Source of the DNA: Cannabis sativa
Lineage: Eukaryota; Streptophyta; Magnoliopsida; Rosales; Cannabaceae
DNA length: 64,000 nt
Reading direction: 5' to 3'
Assembly: GCF_029168945.1 (NCBI RefSeq)
Contig: NC_083601.1
Span: 36,879,660-36,943,659 of the forward strand
Positions 32,952-48,995 of the stretch are shown here, one piece after another. The notes under the pieces were generated by a model that worked only from the letters and a program-made list of their open reading frames with translations, was not told the DNA's origin and ran no database searches. The position numbers were made by a program, and so were the translations under genes. Numbering within the stretch: position 1 is the first letter of the stretch; each line of letters begins with the position of its first letter.

Positions 32952-35900
32952 AATAATACTATTTTTTTGGCAACAAAGATCTAAGGTGGATTGGATGCAA
33001 TCGGGAGACAAAAACACCAAATTTTTTCATGTGAAAGCCAATGCAAGACGGGCTAACAACAAAATTGTTTCTCTCAAATCTGATGTGGGAGTCACAGTTA
33101 CATCTAAACAAGACATTGCTGATGTTACCTGTCAATATTATGCTGAAATTTTTTCAGCAAGCCCTACTGATGATGATGCTATTGCAGCCCTCATAGATGC
33201 TATTCCAACAACCGTCACTATGGAAATGAATGATGATCTTACTAAGCCTTTCACAGCCAACGAAGTTGAGGTTGCTTTAAAGTCTATGGCTCCGGATAAG
33301 AGTCCTGGAATTGATGGAATGTCAGCCATGTTCTATCAACAAAATTGGGATATTGTTGGTCCACAAGTTATAGCCGCTGTTCTTTGTGTTCTCAATGAAG
33401 GTGCTGATCCAATTCCGCTTAACTGTACTTTAATTACACTTATTCCGAAGGTTAAGAAGCCACAAGTTGTCAAAGACTTCCGTCCCATTAGTCTCTGCAA
33501 TGTCATTTCCAAGCTCATCACGAAGGTTTTGGTGAGTCGGTTCAAGCATGTTCTACCGTATGTCATTTCAGAAACTCAGAGCGCTTTTCTTCCCAATTGA
33601 TTAATCACGGACAACATACTAGTGGCTTTTGAACTCATCCATGGAATCAAGCACAAAACATCTGGTCGTAAAGGAGTGGCAGCTCTCAAGCTTGATATGA
33701 GTAAGGCTTTTGACCGTGTCGAATGGAATTTTGTGCAGTTAACAATGGCAAAGATGGGTTTTCATTCCAAGTGGATATCTTTGATCATGGCCTGTCTTAC
33801 AACGAATCACTTTACTTTTCTTGTCAATGGGGAAGTTACAGGCTCCCTCACTCCAACGAGAGGTCTTCGCCAAGGCTGCCCTTTATCGCCATACTTGTTT
33901 CTCACTTGTTCTGAAGTTCTGTCTCGACTGCTTCAGCATGAGGAAAATCTTGGGAATCTTCATGGCTACTCTTTGAATCGACACTCTGCTCCCATATCTC
34001 ATTTGTTCTTTGCCGATGACAGTCTCCTATTTTGTAACGCTACTGAGAGCTCATGCTTGGCTATGAAACGATGTTTGGACATATATCATAGAGCATCGGG
34101 ACAGCTTCTTAATCCTGACAAGTCGGTAATGTCTTTCTCTCCCAATACCACTTTGGCTAGCCAAATTTTCTTTCATCGACACCTTGCAATGCCAATAAGC
34201 GAGTGTCATGAAAAATACTTGGGGCTTCCATCTTATTCGGGTAGGAACAAACAGCAAATTTTCGGGGAAATCAAAGATAAGGTGTGGAGGTTAATGAATA
34301 CTTGGAGTGAAAAAAAAAATTCAGCTGGGGGTAAAGAAGTCTTGCTAAAAGCGGTGGTTCAATCAATTCCAACTTTTGCCATGAGTTGTTTCCAACTTCC
34401 AATTACTACATGCAATCAACTTGAATCAATGATGGCAAATTTTTGGTGTAGAAAAACTGAATCGGGCAACAGAATCCATTGGAAAAATTGGAAGCTGCTG
34501 TGCAAAACAAAAACACAAGGAGGTATGGGATTTCGTTCTTTTGTTCACTTCAATCAAGCGCTTCTCGCAAAGCAAGCCTGGCGAATACTCAATCATCCTA
34601 TATCATTGCTGTCCAAAATTCTCAAAGGCAGATACTTCCCTCGGACATCTTTTTTGGAGGCTTCACATGGCCACTCACCATCGTTAACATGGCAAGGAAT
34701 TCTATATGGCCGAGAACTTATCAAAGCTAGTCTTCGTTGGATAGTTGGTGATGGAAGACAAATTAACTGTGGTTCGGACCCATGGATTCCAGGATGTTAT
34801 AATTTCAAACCAACCTATTACACTGGACCTCCATCAGCTGTGGTTGCTAATTTTATTTCAGAAAACCGTGAATGGAATATTCCTCTTTTGGAAAGCTGCT
34901 TTTCAATGGTTGATGTGGAAAAAATTCTTACAATCCCTATTAGCTATTTTCAGAGTACTGACGCTTTGATTTGGCATCACACCAACTCTGGAATTTATAG
35001 TGTCCAGTCGGGTTATCATCTTGCCACTGAACTTGAGGACTGTCTACAGCCTGCTGCTACCTCCTCCGCACCTGGCCAATGGAATTTCTTCTGGTCTTTG
35101 AATCTTCAACAAAAGATTAAGATCTTCGTTTGGCGAGTTCTTCAAGATGCGCTACCTGTAGCCACTTCTCTTGTCCGAAGAAAAGTCATAACAGATGCTA
35201 CTTGCTCTCTTTGTCATCAAGCTTGGGAATCGATTGGTCATGTTTTTTTTGGTTGTAAGTATGCCCGTTTAGTGTGGCGTTCTGCAGACTACAATCTAGA
35301 TTGGACTACCACTTCTACAATGATCAAGGGTGATTACCTCCTGCATCTATCAAGCATCTTCACCAAATCAGAAATGGAGCATATACTTTGTGTTTTGTGG
35401 TGTATTTGGACTGAGCGAAACCGTGTGGTTCATGGTAACAAGGCTAAACCAGCAAGATCTCTTTCCTTGTTTGCTGCTAATTACTTGCAGCAATATCGCA
35501 CGGCCCAGCAGAAATTCAGGCCTTCAACTACATCTTCCACTCCACATCAGGTGGCATCTGCTGCAGCAAATACTTCCCAACAAAATCTGGTTGCTCCTCC
35601 TCCTATACCGTGGCAACCTCCACCTCACTCATCTCTCAAACTTAACGTGGATGCTGCTGTGGACGCACAGCGACATATCATTGGTGTTGGTGCGGTTGTA
35701 CGAGACTCGACAGGATCTGTTCTTGCTGCCATGTCGAAACCTCTTGTTGGCAACTTTGCTTCCCATGAAATGGAAGCCAAAGCACTCTTCCACAACATAA
35801 ATTGGATTCTACAATTGGAAGTGCCAATTACTCACATCGAAACAGATGCTCTCATGGTTTCAAATGCTCTAACTGTTTCTTGTAATGCAATTTCTTCTTT

Positions 35901-36147
35901 CAAAAACTTAATTGTAGACATTTCTTGCCTTCTTTCCTCTCTCCCTAATGTATCTATTTGTCATGTTAAGCGTAATGCTAACATAGCTGCCCACGGGTTA
36001 GCTAGATATGCTTTAGGGTTGGAAGAAGCTTGCTTTTAGATGGGTATTATCCCTTCTCCGATTTACGATGTTATTGTAAACGATATCTCTTTAGTTTTAT
36101 AATAACATAGTATTTCTTCTCAAAAAAAAAAATAATACTATTTTTTT
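32952..36147 (+). mobile_element. 5'-truncated LINE (non-LTR retrotransposon) with 17-bp target duplication
   Basis: The 17 bases AATAATACTATTTTTTT stand at 32952-32968 and again at 36131-36147. Between them lies LINE sequence starting GGCAACAAAGATC inside ORF2 and ending in a short A tail (36122-36130). Loss of the 5' part, an A tail and a target duplication of this size are the marks of target-primed reverse transcription. The endonuclease domain and ORF1 are absent, so this copy cannot move by itself. Confidence 0.93.
32971..36039 (+). pseudogene. LINE ORF2: reverse transcriptase, zinc-binding and RNase H domains, one stop
   Basis: The frame is open for about 1023 codons except for one TGA at 33598-33600. 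It starts QQRSKVDWMQSGDKNTKFFH. The reverse transcriptase follows (DKSPGIDGMSAMFYQ, DFRPISLCNV, LKLDMSKAFDRVEW, GLRQGCPLSPYLF and the catalytic FADD in SHLFFADDSLLF near 34005-34035). Then come the zf-RVT with CSLCHQAWESIGHVFFGCKY and a C-terminal RNase H (KLNVDAAVD, HEMEAKALF, ETDAL, NANIAAHGLARYAL). The stop falls in SAFLPN*LITDNILVAFE, where the family has arginine, so CGA to TGA by deamination of a methylated CpG is likely. The rest is intact, so the insertion is recent. Confidence 0.92.
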
Positions 36148-36355
36148 TCGAGCGAGAATAATAATATTAATAGTAATGTCATTATATATTTTAGATTATA
36201 TATTATTATTATTTTAGAGTCAGGGTATTAATATCGTCATTTAAATTTCAAAAGAATCTATTTCAAAAAAAAATATCGTCATTTAAAAAAAGATTAATTT
36301 TCAGTTTAAAAAAAAGATTAATTTTGATAATAATACTAGTAGAAGAATATATATA

Positions 36356-38187
36356 TCTATTCTATATAAAGTGTGCCTATATAACCAAATTCTTGGTTTA
36401 TGAGAAATTCGTGGGTGACTTTTTATTTATATTAAAAATAAAATAATTTATTATTAAAAATAAAATGGTTTATGAGAAATTCATGGACCACTCTTTATTT
36501 ATATATAATTAATAAAATAAATCCCCATTAAATTCAAAAAAAAAAAAAACATCATTAAATAAAAACAAAAAAATGACTAACATCAAATCTTCAATTACAT
36601 AGCATGTAAATTACTCAACATCAAATCTTCAACTACACAATACATGTAATTACTCAAACATCACATCTTTCAATTATAAAAAAAAAATGACTTTTTAGGA
36701 GGGAAAATATGGTTGTCTAATAGAGCTAAAACAATATGTTTCCAGTGTGAAATGACTCAACATCAAATCTTCAATTACACAGCATGTAAACTACTCAACA
36801 TCAAATCTTCAACTACACGATACATGTAATTACTCAAACATCACATCTTTCAATTATAAAAAAAAATGACTTTTTAGTAGGGAAAATATAGTTGTCTAAT
36901 AGAGCTAAAACAACAGTGTGATAAAAAATTAAAGCAACAATTTTGTTAATATCAAAGAGTTTGTAAAATCCGAAAGAGTTTGGGCACAAAGAAATGATGT
37001 TTCTTTTTCTTACTCTTTTTAGAATCAATATATGAATAATAATTTGAATTAATCTTATAATCTTAACTTTTTGATTCAATCAATAATTATTTGTCACGTA
37101 ATTATTAAGTCTTTTCCCTTTAATTTTCCTTTTGTTGATGATGCTAATTTATTCATATTTTGATTTCTACAATTTTTGTGTTCAGACTATTAAGGTAGTG
37201 TTCTCCTAGGGGATCTAACGAGTTTCGCCCCTTCGCTAATGGCATCTAAAAGTTTAAATTCCAATATTGTATAAATCTTCAATTTGTTCTATTTCTTATA
37301 TTAACTGAAATTTTGCTATTTTTTTTTTAATTTACAACTTGATTGTTTATATCTTATTAGGGACATTCATGGAAATTAGGGTTTCTTTGAAATATACAAT
37401 TAATGAGCATTACTTTATGATCATAGTGTGTTTTCCATGGCTGAAAACCTCAATAATCTCTATCATTTGATATCAAATAAAATAAAATTATCATGAAGTA
37501 TACATTATGGTTATTTAATGAGTAATTAGTGTGTTGAAATTGTCAAGCTAATATTTAGAATTGTTTATAATTGAATTGTTTCTTTGTCAAAATTAATATT
37601 AAGTATATTTATATGTTTATAGGTTTATCTATTTTCTCTTAGATCAATCATGCTCATATAGCAAAAAAATCATACTCATATAGACATGTTATTTTCATTT
37701 TGTAATTTAGATCTTCTTAGTCATTATTTAGTTCACTTAAATCTTTTCCGATTATGATAACTGAAGTTTTGTTTCTTTTAGGTACTCCATTACAAAGATT
37801 TGTATTACATGTATTATTTATTTTTGACTATGAGGAGGTGGATTTCTTTATTGGAAAACATATAGCTTGAGAAATTATTGTTCATATATTGAATAATTAT
37901 TTTTGATTAATGGGATTCATATATATAACTTTGTATATTGAATTCTTTATTTAATTTTGATTTTTACGTGATTATTTATTGTTTATATATCTAGAATCCT
38001 ATTTGATTAAAGTTAGATTATAAGATTAATTAATTTGTGATTTCTTCCTATACACATAATAATAATAATCTCACCGAATAACTAATAATATTTTTTCTTT
38101 AATTTTTAATTGTATAACTTTCAAATAACATAGAAAAAAATTAGCATAAAATTTAGTATACGTGCCTCGCACGTAATTTTTTGCTAG
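36356..38187 (+). mobile_element. Non-autonomous Helitron, copy 2
   Basis: Starts TCTATTCTATATAAAGTGTG after an A and ends with hairpin ACGTGCCTCGCACGT (38160-38174), a 9-nt spacer and CTAG (38184-38187) before a T. The first 55 bases match the 5' end of the Helitron at 21757 (GTGCCTATnTAAC...AATTCTTGGTTTA), so the two are one family in opposite orientation. It is 1832 bp with no Rep/helicase. The interior is AT-rich and contains a tandem duplication. Confidence 0.85.
36585..36920 (+). repeat. 176-bp tandem duplication inside Helitron copy 2
   Basis: CATCAAATCTTCAATTACA, then CATGTAA, TACATGTAATTACTCAAACA and TTGTCTAATAGAGCTAAAAC, occurs in the same order twice (from about 36580 and 36759), with few differences. 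Confidence 0.8.
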
Positions 38188-38278
38188 TATATATATATAT
38201 GTCAAATATAATAGTTGACTACTGTGTAAAATCACAAGGAATTTCAGCCAATATACGATCATCATCATAGTATTCATC

Positions 38279-39610
38279 ATGGCGAGAAACAAGGGCGACT
38301 TTTGGCAAACTCAAAAGAAAAAAAAGGATGGAAAACTCGTGAGGATTGATGATGGTGGTGGTGCATCAATGGACGGTATTTGTGACGATTTACTTTTGGA
38401 AATCCTATTACGACTCTCTGATCAGCGGTTGGCAATCCAATGCAGCGTCGTCTGCAAACGCTGGCGTATGCTGATTTGGAGTCCCCAATTTGTTGGCGCC
38501 TTCAAAGGAAAAAGGCCCACAACGCTTGTGATGCAGGTGGGGGAATGCATGAGGATCATGCTTTGCGGAAGAAAGTATTGTCGTCCTACTGATAATGTTG
38601 TTTACCAAAAACAACTCTCCTCCTTTACTAGTTATTTGAATTTCATTCCTGAGGATGGATTAATGAATATAAAAGCCTGTTTCAACGATTTGCTGCTTGT
38701 GGAAAGATTTAGAGATGAACGCAGAAAATTATATATCTGCAACCCATTTACTCGACAATGGTTCCTTCTTCCTAATCTTAATCTCAATCCCGTATCTTAT
38801 TATGGCGAAAAGTTTGGATTGTCGTGCGAGGAGGTGCCAGACAGTGGTAATAAATTATTATTCAAATACAGGGTTTCGATTGTTTATGATCATATCAAGG
38901 TGGCCAATTTCCGTTGGAAAACTAGAAAATGGAGCAGATCATATATTGGAGAAGGGCTTTCTCCGTTAGATGGTACCGACAACCTTGTTTCCTTGAACGG
39001 GAATTTTTACTGTATTATGACTTGTTCCAAAACCAAAACCATTATTGTCGTTGTCTTTGATCCTGGTCGTAACAAATTTGTTGGGCGTATCGAACTCCCC
39101 AAAACTGACCGATTTCCACCCTACGTGAGTACACCACCTTTAGACCTATCGTACCCCAAATTTTCGCTGGGAGTGAGTGAGGGTCGTCTACGGTTGGCTA
39201 TGGTAAGACCAGCAAATCCAGAAAAGGAGGAAGAGGAGGAGCAAAACTACATGTGGAAGGTTTGGGAAAACAATAATGGGTCATGGAGTTTAGTGTACAA
39301 CAGGGCTTGCTTCCCTACATGGCAAGACAAACCGCAGATAATTTACCCAGATAAGATTTGGTTTCATCCGGAGAATGGTGAAGTTATGTTCTCCATCTCA
39401 GAAATATTTCAACGTGTCCTTTGTCACAACATGAGAGAAGGAACGGTAGAAGAAATATTGGAAATACTCAAAAGATATGATATTGTTAATTTTCGTGGAC
39501 GAAGTGATAATCAGATAACCTCAATACAAGTCACCTTATCTGCAACTGGATTACCTCCTTTCCCTTTCCACCTTACTCGTCTCATCCCCCCAACTCCAGC
39601 TCCTAATTAA
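38279..39610 (+). CDS. F-box protein with F-box-associated C-terminal region
   Basis: Intronless, 443 aa. After a basic N-terminus (TQKKKKDGK), residues 31-72 form an F-box: MDGICDDLLLEILLRLSDQR, then LAIQCSVVCKRWRMLIWSPQF. F-boxes bind SKP1 and bring substrates to SCF ubiquitin ligases. The rest shows the pattern of plant F-box-associated domains (IPEDGLMNIKACFNDLLLVE, YICNPFTRQWFLLP, DSGNKLLFKYRVSIVYDHIK, DGTDNLVSLNGNFYCIMTCS, LGVSEGRLRLAMVRP), presumably the substrate side. The substrate is unknown. The frame is intact. The ATG is 92 bp from the 3' end of the Helitron, so the present promoter must partly lie in transposon DNA. Confidence 0.9.
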   Translation: MARNKGDFWQTQKKKKDGKLVRIDDGGGASMDGICDDLLLEILLRLSDQRLAIQCSVVCKRWRMLIWSPQFVGAFKGKRPTTLVMQVGECMRIMLCGRKYCRPTDNVVYQKQLSSFTSYLNFIPEDGLMNIKACFNDLLLVERFRDERRKLYICNPFTRQWFLLPNLNLNPVSYYGEKFGLSCEEVPDSGNKLLFKYRVSIVYDHIKVANFRWKTRKWSRSYIGEGLSPLDGTDNLVSLNGNFYCIMTCSKTKTIIVVVFDPGRNKFVGRIELPKTDRFPPYVSTPPLDLSYPKFSLGVSEGRLRLAMVRPANPEKEEEEEQNYMWKVWENNNGSWSLVYNRACFPTWQDKPQIIYPDKIWFHPENGEVMFSISEIFQRVLCHNMREGTVEEILEILKRYDIVNFRGRSDNQITSIQVTLSATGLPPFPFHLTRLIPPTPAPN

Positions 39611-39699
39611 CCTTTCCTTAGTATCATAATTACTGTTTAATATTGGTTCATGTTTATGTTTTTTTGATAAATAATTGTTTAGCTTAGTTTCTATCAACA

Positions 39700-41185
39700 T
39701 TGGGTGAGTGATGTTGTCATTTTTATTTTTAAATTTTAGGTTATTTTTAATATTAATTTTAGATTAAGTTTAGTATATTTTTAATTGAGTTTTAATCGTG
39801 TTTGGAGCATTTTTACGCTTGTTATTTTTTATTTTTGCAGATTTAAAATAGAAGAAGACTAGAAAAATGGAAAAAGATAAAAATATCATGATATTTAAAA
39901 TAGAGAAAACTGTGCAAGAAAATAAAGCTGAAATTTCAAGCCTGAATTCGACTGTCTTTTGATTGGATTTTGGAAAAAGTCAAAACATAAAAGTTCTAGA
40001 TCTCTCTTTTATCTTTCCAGAACATCTTGAATCGTCCAATTCCGAGCAATATTGAGAAAGTTATGGCCAAAATACTATCAGTCGACGCAGCAAAAAAATC
40101 GCTTCCAACACGGGCCGCGGCATGGCTTTAGCATGCCGCGGCCCGCCTCCCTAAACAGCACAAAAATCGTATTTTTATCTCACGTGGGTGTTGGGGGTTT
40201 CCTAGTTCGAATAGGCATTTAACATGTGCGTTTTTCTATCTTTTTAGGCCCTGAATGCCTATATAAAGAGCAGAAGAGAGTTGATTTCATCAAGCAATTC
40301 CAGAGAGAAGAAAGTGAGAGTTCAGATACAGAGTAGAGAGATCAGCTGCAATACTGGAGACATACTGTTCAAGGTTTTTCAGCATTCTTCTTTTCTTCTC
40401 TTCTTTATTTTTCATCTCTTTTTTATCAGTTAATATGTGTATTTGTGCTTCAATGAACATGAGTAACTAAACACTTTATTAGGGTTAGATGGATATTGTT
40501 TGATATTGTTTATGGTGTTAATATGATTAATTTTCCCCCTAATTTCTATGTATTCTATTTTATTTGTGCTTAATTACTTTTAATTGTCTGGCCACCAATT
40601 AACTGTTTATGATTTTGATGTGAGATCTGAGAAGTGAGTGTCAAATATGCTATAGTAGAATAGAACTGAATTTCGATATAGGACGAGAGTACCTATATGG
40701 TTTAGATAGCTTATAGGGTTTCTGTGTTTAATGTCTGTTGCATGTTAAATTTATCACGAGAGTAGAAAGTTTGCATGTAATTGAGGTTTATATATCTGAG
40801 AAGACTATAAATTACCTTAGTAAATCTGCTATTGCATTGGAATTAATATTAGGAAAATAATCATATTAGACCATATTCAATAGAAACAATTAAAATCGAC
40901 ACCCTTGTTTATTAACTATCAATTTTCTCGAATCGTTACTTCCAACTACTTTTCTTATACTTCATTGTTTTTTTTCCTATCTTTTATTTAATCAAATAGA
41001 AGTAAAAGTTTAATTTCAACGTACTTAACTACAATCCCTGTGGGATCGACCTCACTACTAGTGAGTCTACTACTTAAAACGACAATGACACAGTACATAT
41101 AATTATTAGTAACTATAAAATTTATAGCAATAGCCAATTGTTGATCTATTCTTAGGAAAAATCCAAAAATAAACTAATCAACAAG
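39700..41185 (+). repeat. Probable solo LTR or LTR-like sequence (Ty3/gypsy type)
   Basis: A noncoding 1.4-kb stretch with a TATA box (TATATAAA at 40260), followed by a purine-rich leader. It has a GC-rich hairpin at 40112-40144 and, near the right end, AACTACAATCCCTGTGGGAT then CGACCTCACT (about 41029-41054), a phrase I know from LTR right ends of plant Ty3/gypsy elements. There is no pol gene beside it, so a solo LTR is the simplest reading. The exact ends (perhaps TGTTG...CAACA) and a target duplication are not settled. Confidence 0.5.
40112..40144. other. GC-rich hairpin in the LTR-like sequence
   Basis: GGGCCGCGGCATG, a 7-nt loop, then its exact reverse complement CATGCCGCGGCCC: a 13-bp perfect stem in otherwise AT-rich DNA. 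Confidence 0.85.
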
Positions 41186-41604
41186 ATCAAACAAAAACAA
41201 GGGTGGTGGGTATCTGTACACAAATCACGTACAAGCTTGTGGAACACTATTCAACTTCAACTCATGTTTTACACCATTTTTTTTTCTTTCTGATTTCAAA
41301 AATAAAAATAGATTGCACTTATGGGATCCTCCTCACATACACAAGACATCGAATCAGACAAAAGAATAAGCCAATAAAATAATATTAATAATTTTATATA
41401 AGAGAATAAGCCCACTAGGAAAATGGCAAAAAATTCACACTGCTCTTTCCTAATACCTGTTTTTTCTTTTTTTTGGGGAACTCTTCAATTCAGTTATGCT
41501 CTCCTAGCATTCACTGAAGGGAAAGAATTTCTTTTGTATGTCATTTGAAATGGAAGCAAAGGAAACAAACTCTGGATGTTGAAATTGCTTCAATCTCACT
41601 AATG

Positions 41605-45624
<4,020 letters not shown>

Positions 45625-46560
45625 TTCAATTATCTGAAAAGATAAATGCTTTTTTGATTAGTTATCCGATTTTCAGCACAGAAATTCTTGCAGCTTCAAA
45701 GTTCAAACTCTGTATTTCATTCTATGATCAGACAGCTGAACTCCTATTTTTAGGATCAAAATGACAAGAAACTAATCTGTTTTACATGAGATTCAAACAA
45801 ATTATGAAAAAAAAATTATCTGCATACAGCATATAGTTTCTTATGGATTGACATATTAAGATATAGATAAATTGAAAACCCAGCTCAATGCTACAAATAT
45901 AACCAAAGTGATCAGCTTTCCTTCTTCTTGAAGCAACATTTTGGATAGTCTTTACTGGGCATACGCAATTTCCTATACGCTATTAATTAGTAACCAACTA
46001 AATCATAAGTCAAAACTGAAACTAATGAACACGAAACAATAAATGCTGAAAGGCATAATGAATAAGATAGCAATAACTTAACTGCATACATATATTTATA
46101 CCTATTTAAATTTAATTTTCTTAGTGTTTCTCTCTCTCTCTTTTAAAGCTTCTGAACCAATCCAATCTGGTCAAGCTGAATTCAGAACCAAAAGATACAG
46201 ACCCAGATTCCAAAACCCAAAAACCAGTTAGAAAAAGCTTACAAACTGAGTCAACCACAAGTCAAAACCTTAAAAGCTTCGTCTCCAGTCTGCAAAAACC
46301 CCTTATCTGGGTTTTATCTTCTTTTATTTTCTCTTTTTACACCTTGAGACAATCAATAAACTTTCTCGATCCAATTTTAGCCCCTTCAAAAGATTGAAGC
46401 TTTTCGTCTCAAAATCCGGAAAATTAAAAAAAAAAAAACGAAAAACAAAAACAAGCAAAACCCAAATCAGTAATACCGTGAAGCTTGATAATATCAGAGC
46501 TCAAGATCTGCAGAAGAAAAAAATATAAAAATAAAAAATAAAGAAGAGCTTGATAAGAGT
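45625..46560 (-). promoter_or_regulatory. BSK 5' UTR with probable intron, and promoter side
   Basis: TTTTCAG lies 9 nt before the ATG at 45624 on the minus strand and looks like an acceptor of an intron in the 5' UTR. The upstream UTR exon would be near 46240-46500, where TC-rich plant leader sequence is found. No other gene is seen. Confidence 0.45.
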
Positions 46561-48255
46561 TGTTCTAAACCATTTGTTTTATTTTTGTTTTCTCACACTA
46601 TTATTTTTTTAGTATTATCATTATTTTTAAGTTTTCCTGTACAAATATTTAAATAAACCAATTATTTCCGACATGTCACGAACATTTATTCAAAGCCAAA
46701 GAATCTGCATAATATTTTAAGAAACTATTTGTGTTTTCTTTTTGTGCAAAAAAGAAAAAAACTTGATAAGCATGATTACTTGAGAAATTATCAAAACCAT
46801 TATAATAATATTATTATATATAAATTTGGAGTTTATAGGGTGGAATTTGAGGCTGAGTTGTGTTATATTAGAATTAAGGGGCCAACCAAAGCAAAGTCGG
46901 AGAAAGAAGACTCTCTCTTTCTCTTCCATTCCCATCATTCCTTCCTGTGCCCCATCACTCCCGCCGTAATCATTTCCATTTGCCTCCTTTAATTATTGAC
47001 TATGGGGACACCTTTAAACGACACCGTTTCTATATTAACTCATTTCTGTCTTTCTTTGGTAAGAAATAATAATTACAATTTTCTAAATTTGATTACATAA
47101 AATGCTTAGTACTACTTATCATGTGCCTTGCTTGTTAAAGCTGGAATCCACCTCAGGTGTGTACACAAAAAATAAAAATAAAAAATCCCATGATAATGGT
47201 ATTTCATAATTATTTGGAAAATTAAATCAGGTAACGAAAAATATGGCATCCAAGTCATGATACTTTGATTCTTTGTATTAATTTATTTTTCAATAAGAAT
47301 AATTGTAAAAGAGTAATTGCTTTATTTAGATGAATCATTTGTCAAACATACTATTTCAATGCAGTTTGACATTATTAGGTGGGTGGGGCAAAGTTGTCAG
47401 TCAAAGGATGAAACTTCCCCTGAAAAAACACTCTCAAATTACTTTAACCAAAACAGTAGTTTGAATAATTATTACCTTTACCTCTCTTTTTCAATACTAA
47501 TTATATTTGTTTTCCTCTTAAGAAAAAAACCCTTCATTTTTTATATTAAACAGCATTATTTTTTATTTTAGACTTAATTAAAGTTATTTATATAATTTTA
47601 AAATACAATTTATTAATTATTTTTATAATTTAAAATCAATTTTTATTATTTTAAATAATATATAAGCAATAAATTGCAACAGCGTGACACATGTTACTTA
47701 ACAAAGTGGTCATTGGTCAGATTTGAGAGATTTTCTACCCTCAATCTTACAGATTAACAAATCTAACTAAACAAAAATTAGTATTCATCGTCTAAATTCC
47801 AAATAATGATTTTAATAGTCAATTTTTTTTTAAACGTCTATTAATCAAAACGGAGATCTAATGGTAAATGCAAAATACTGACTCGGGATGAAACCTCTAC
47901 AAATCGATCCAAATCCTTAGTTTGAACTTTCAATAGGGACATTTAATATTAAATGTAACTGTGGAGACATTAAGAGCTGATTGAATAGTTTAAAGATAAA
48001 TTTAAAAAGAAAAGCTACATTTCTTCTCATGTCCAATTTATTTAAAATTTAAAGTATGATGATAATATTTTTCTTATTAAATAATATATAAATAAAAATA
48101 AAAATTTAATGACCAAAAAAAGATGATCGGTCATTTGATCGATCTATAAATCAACGAGTCAAGAATAAAATGTGTGCAATTTTATTCAATCATGGGATTG
48201 ATAACAAAGATATCACTACGTAATGAATATAAAAATAAAAAATATAAAAAAACGG
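46561..48255. other. Intergenic, no gene seen
   Basis: AT-rich; short frames here (for instance near 46729-46992 and 47317-47571) have no protein character. Confidence 0.5.
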
Positions 48256-48788
48256 TTGTGTTTGGTAATAATTTTTTAATTATTATTTTTTATTTTTTAA
48301 TTAAAAAAGTAAAAATGTTAATAGAAAATATATTTTATAAAACTGTTTTTGTTTTTCAATTTTGTAATTGAGAATGAAAAATTTAAAAATTTTAAATATA
48401 AAAAAAAATCATTTTTAAAATTTTTTTAAAATAATTTTTTTTCTTAATTAATATTTTGGACTCCAATTCTAACTTAGACCTTAAGACACAGACTCCAACT
48501 TCGGCCTCAATCTCGGACTCGCACCACAATCATGGTCCCAGATACGGACCTCGACACGACTTAAATAAAACTAAAAAATAAAAATGAAAATTCTTAACAA
48601 AAAAAAAAAATGAAAATGAAAATGAAAGTTATGAAACATATTTTTGTTTTTTATTTTTAAAATTAAAAAACAAAAGTAATCATAGATTTATTTTTATTTT
48701 TTGAAAATAAAATTTTAGAAATATAAATTTTACTTTTATTTGTATGATTCAAAAATTAAAAAAATAAAAATATTACTAAATAGCTACC
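48256..48788. mobile_element. MITE with GTGTTTGGTAA ends, copy 2 (diverged)
   Basis: The left end is TTGTGTTTGGTAATAATTTT. The interior shares AATATTTTGGACTCC and GAC-rich sequence, and the inner arm AAAATTAAAAAACAAAAGTAA is also shared, with the element at 14931-15314. The right end is degraded (TATTACTAAATAGCTACC). Confidence 0.55.
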
Positions 48789-48995
48789 TATAAAAAAAAT
48801 CAAATTTGAAAACGTTGGGACCAAATCTGTAATAAAAGCAAAGTTAGTGAAACATACTATAATAACTTAAAAGTTTGTGGGTAAAAATATTAAATACCGA
48901 ATCTTGTGTGAATTAGGGTTAGAATTGGGCACTTACTCGTTAGTCAGAGAAAAAGGAAAAGAAAAGAAGAGGCGAAGGAAGTAACAGCGGGAGAG

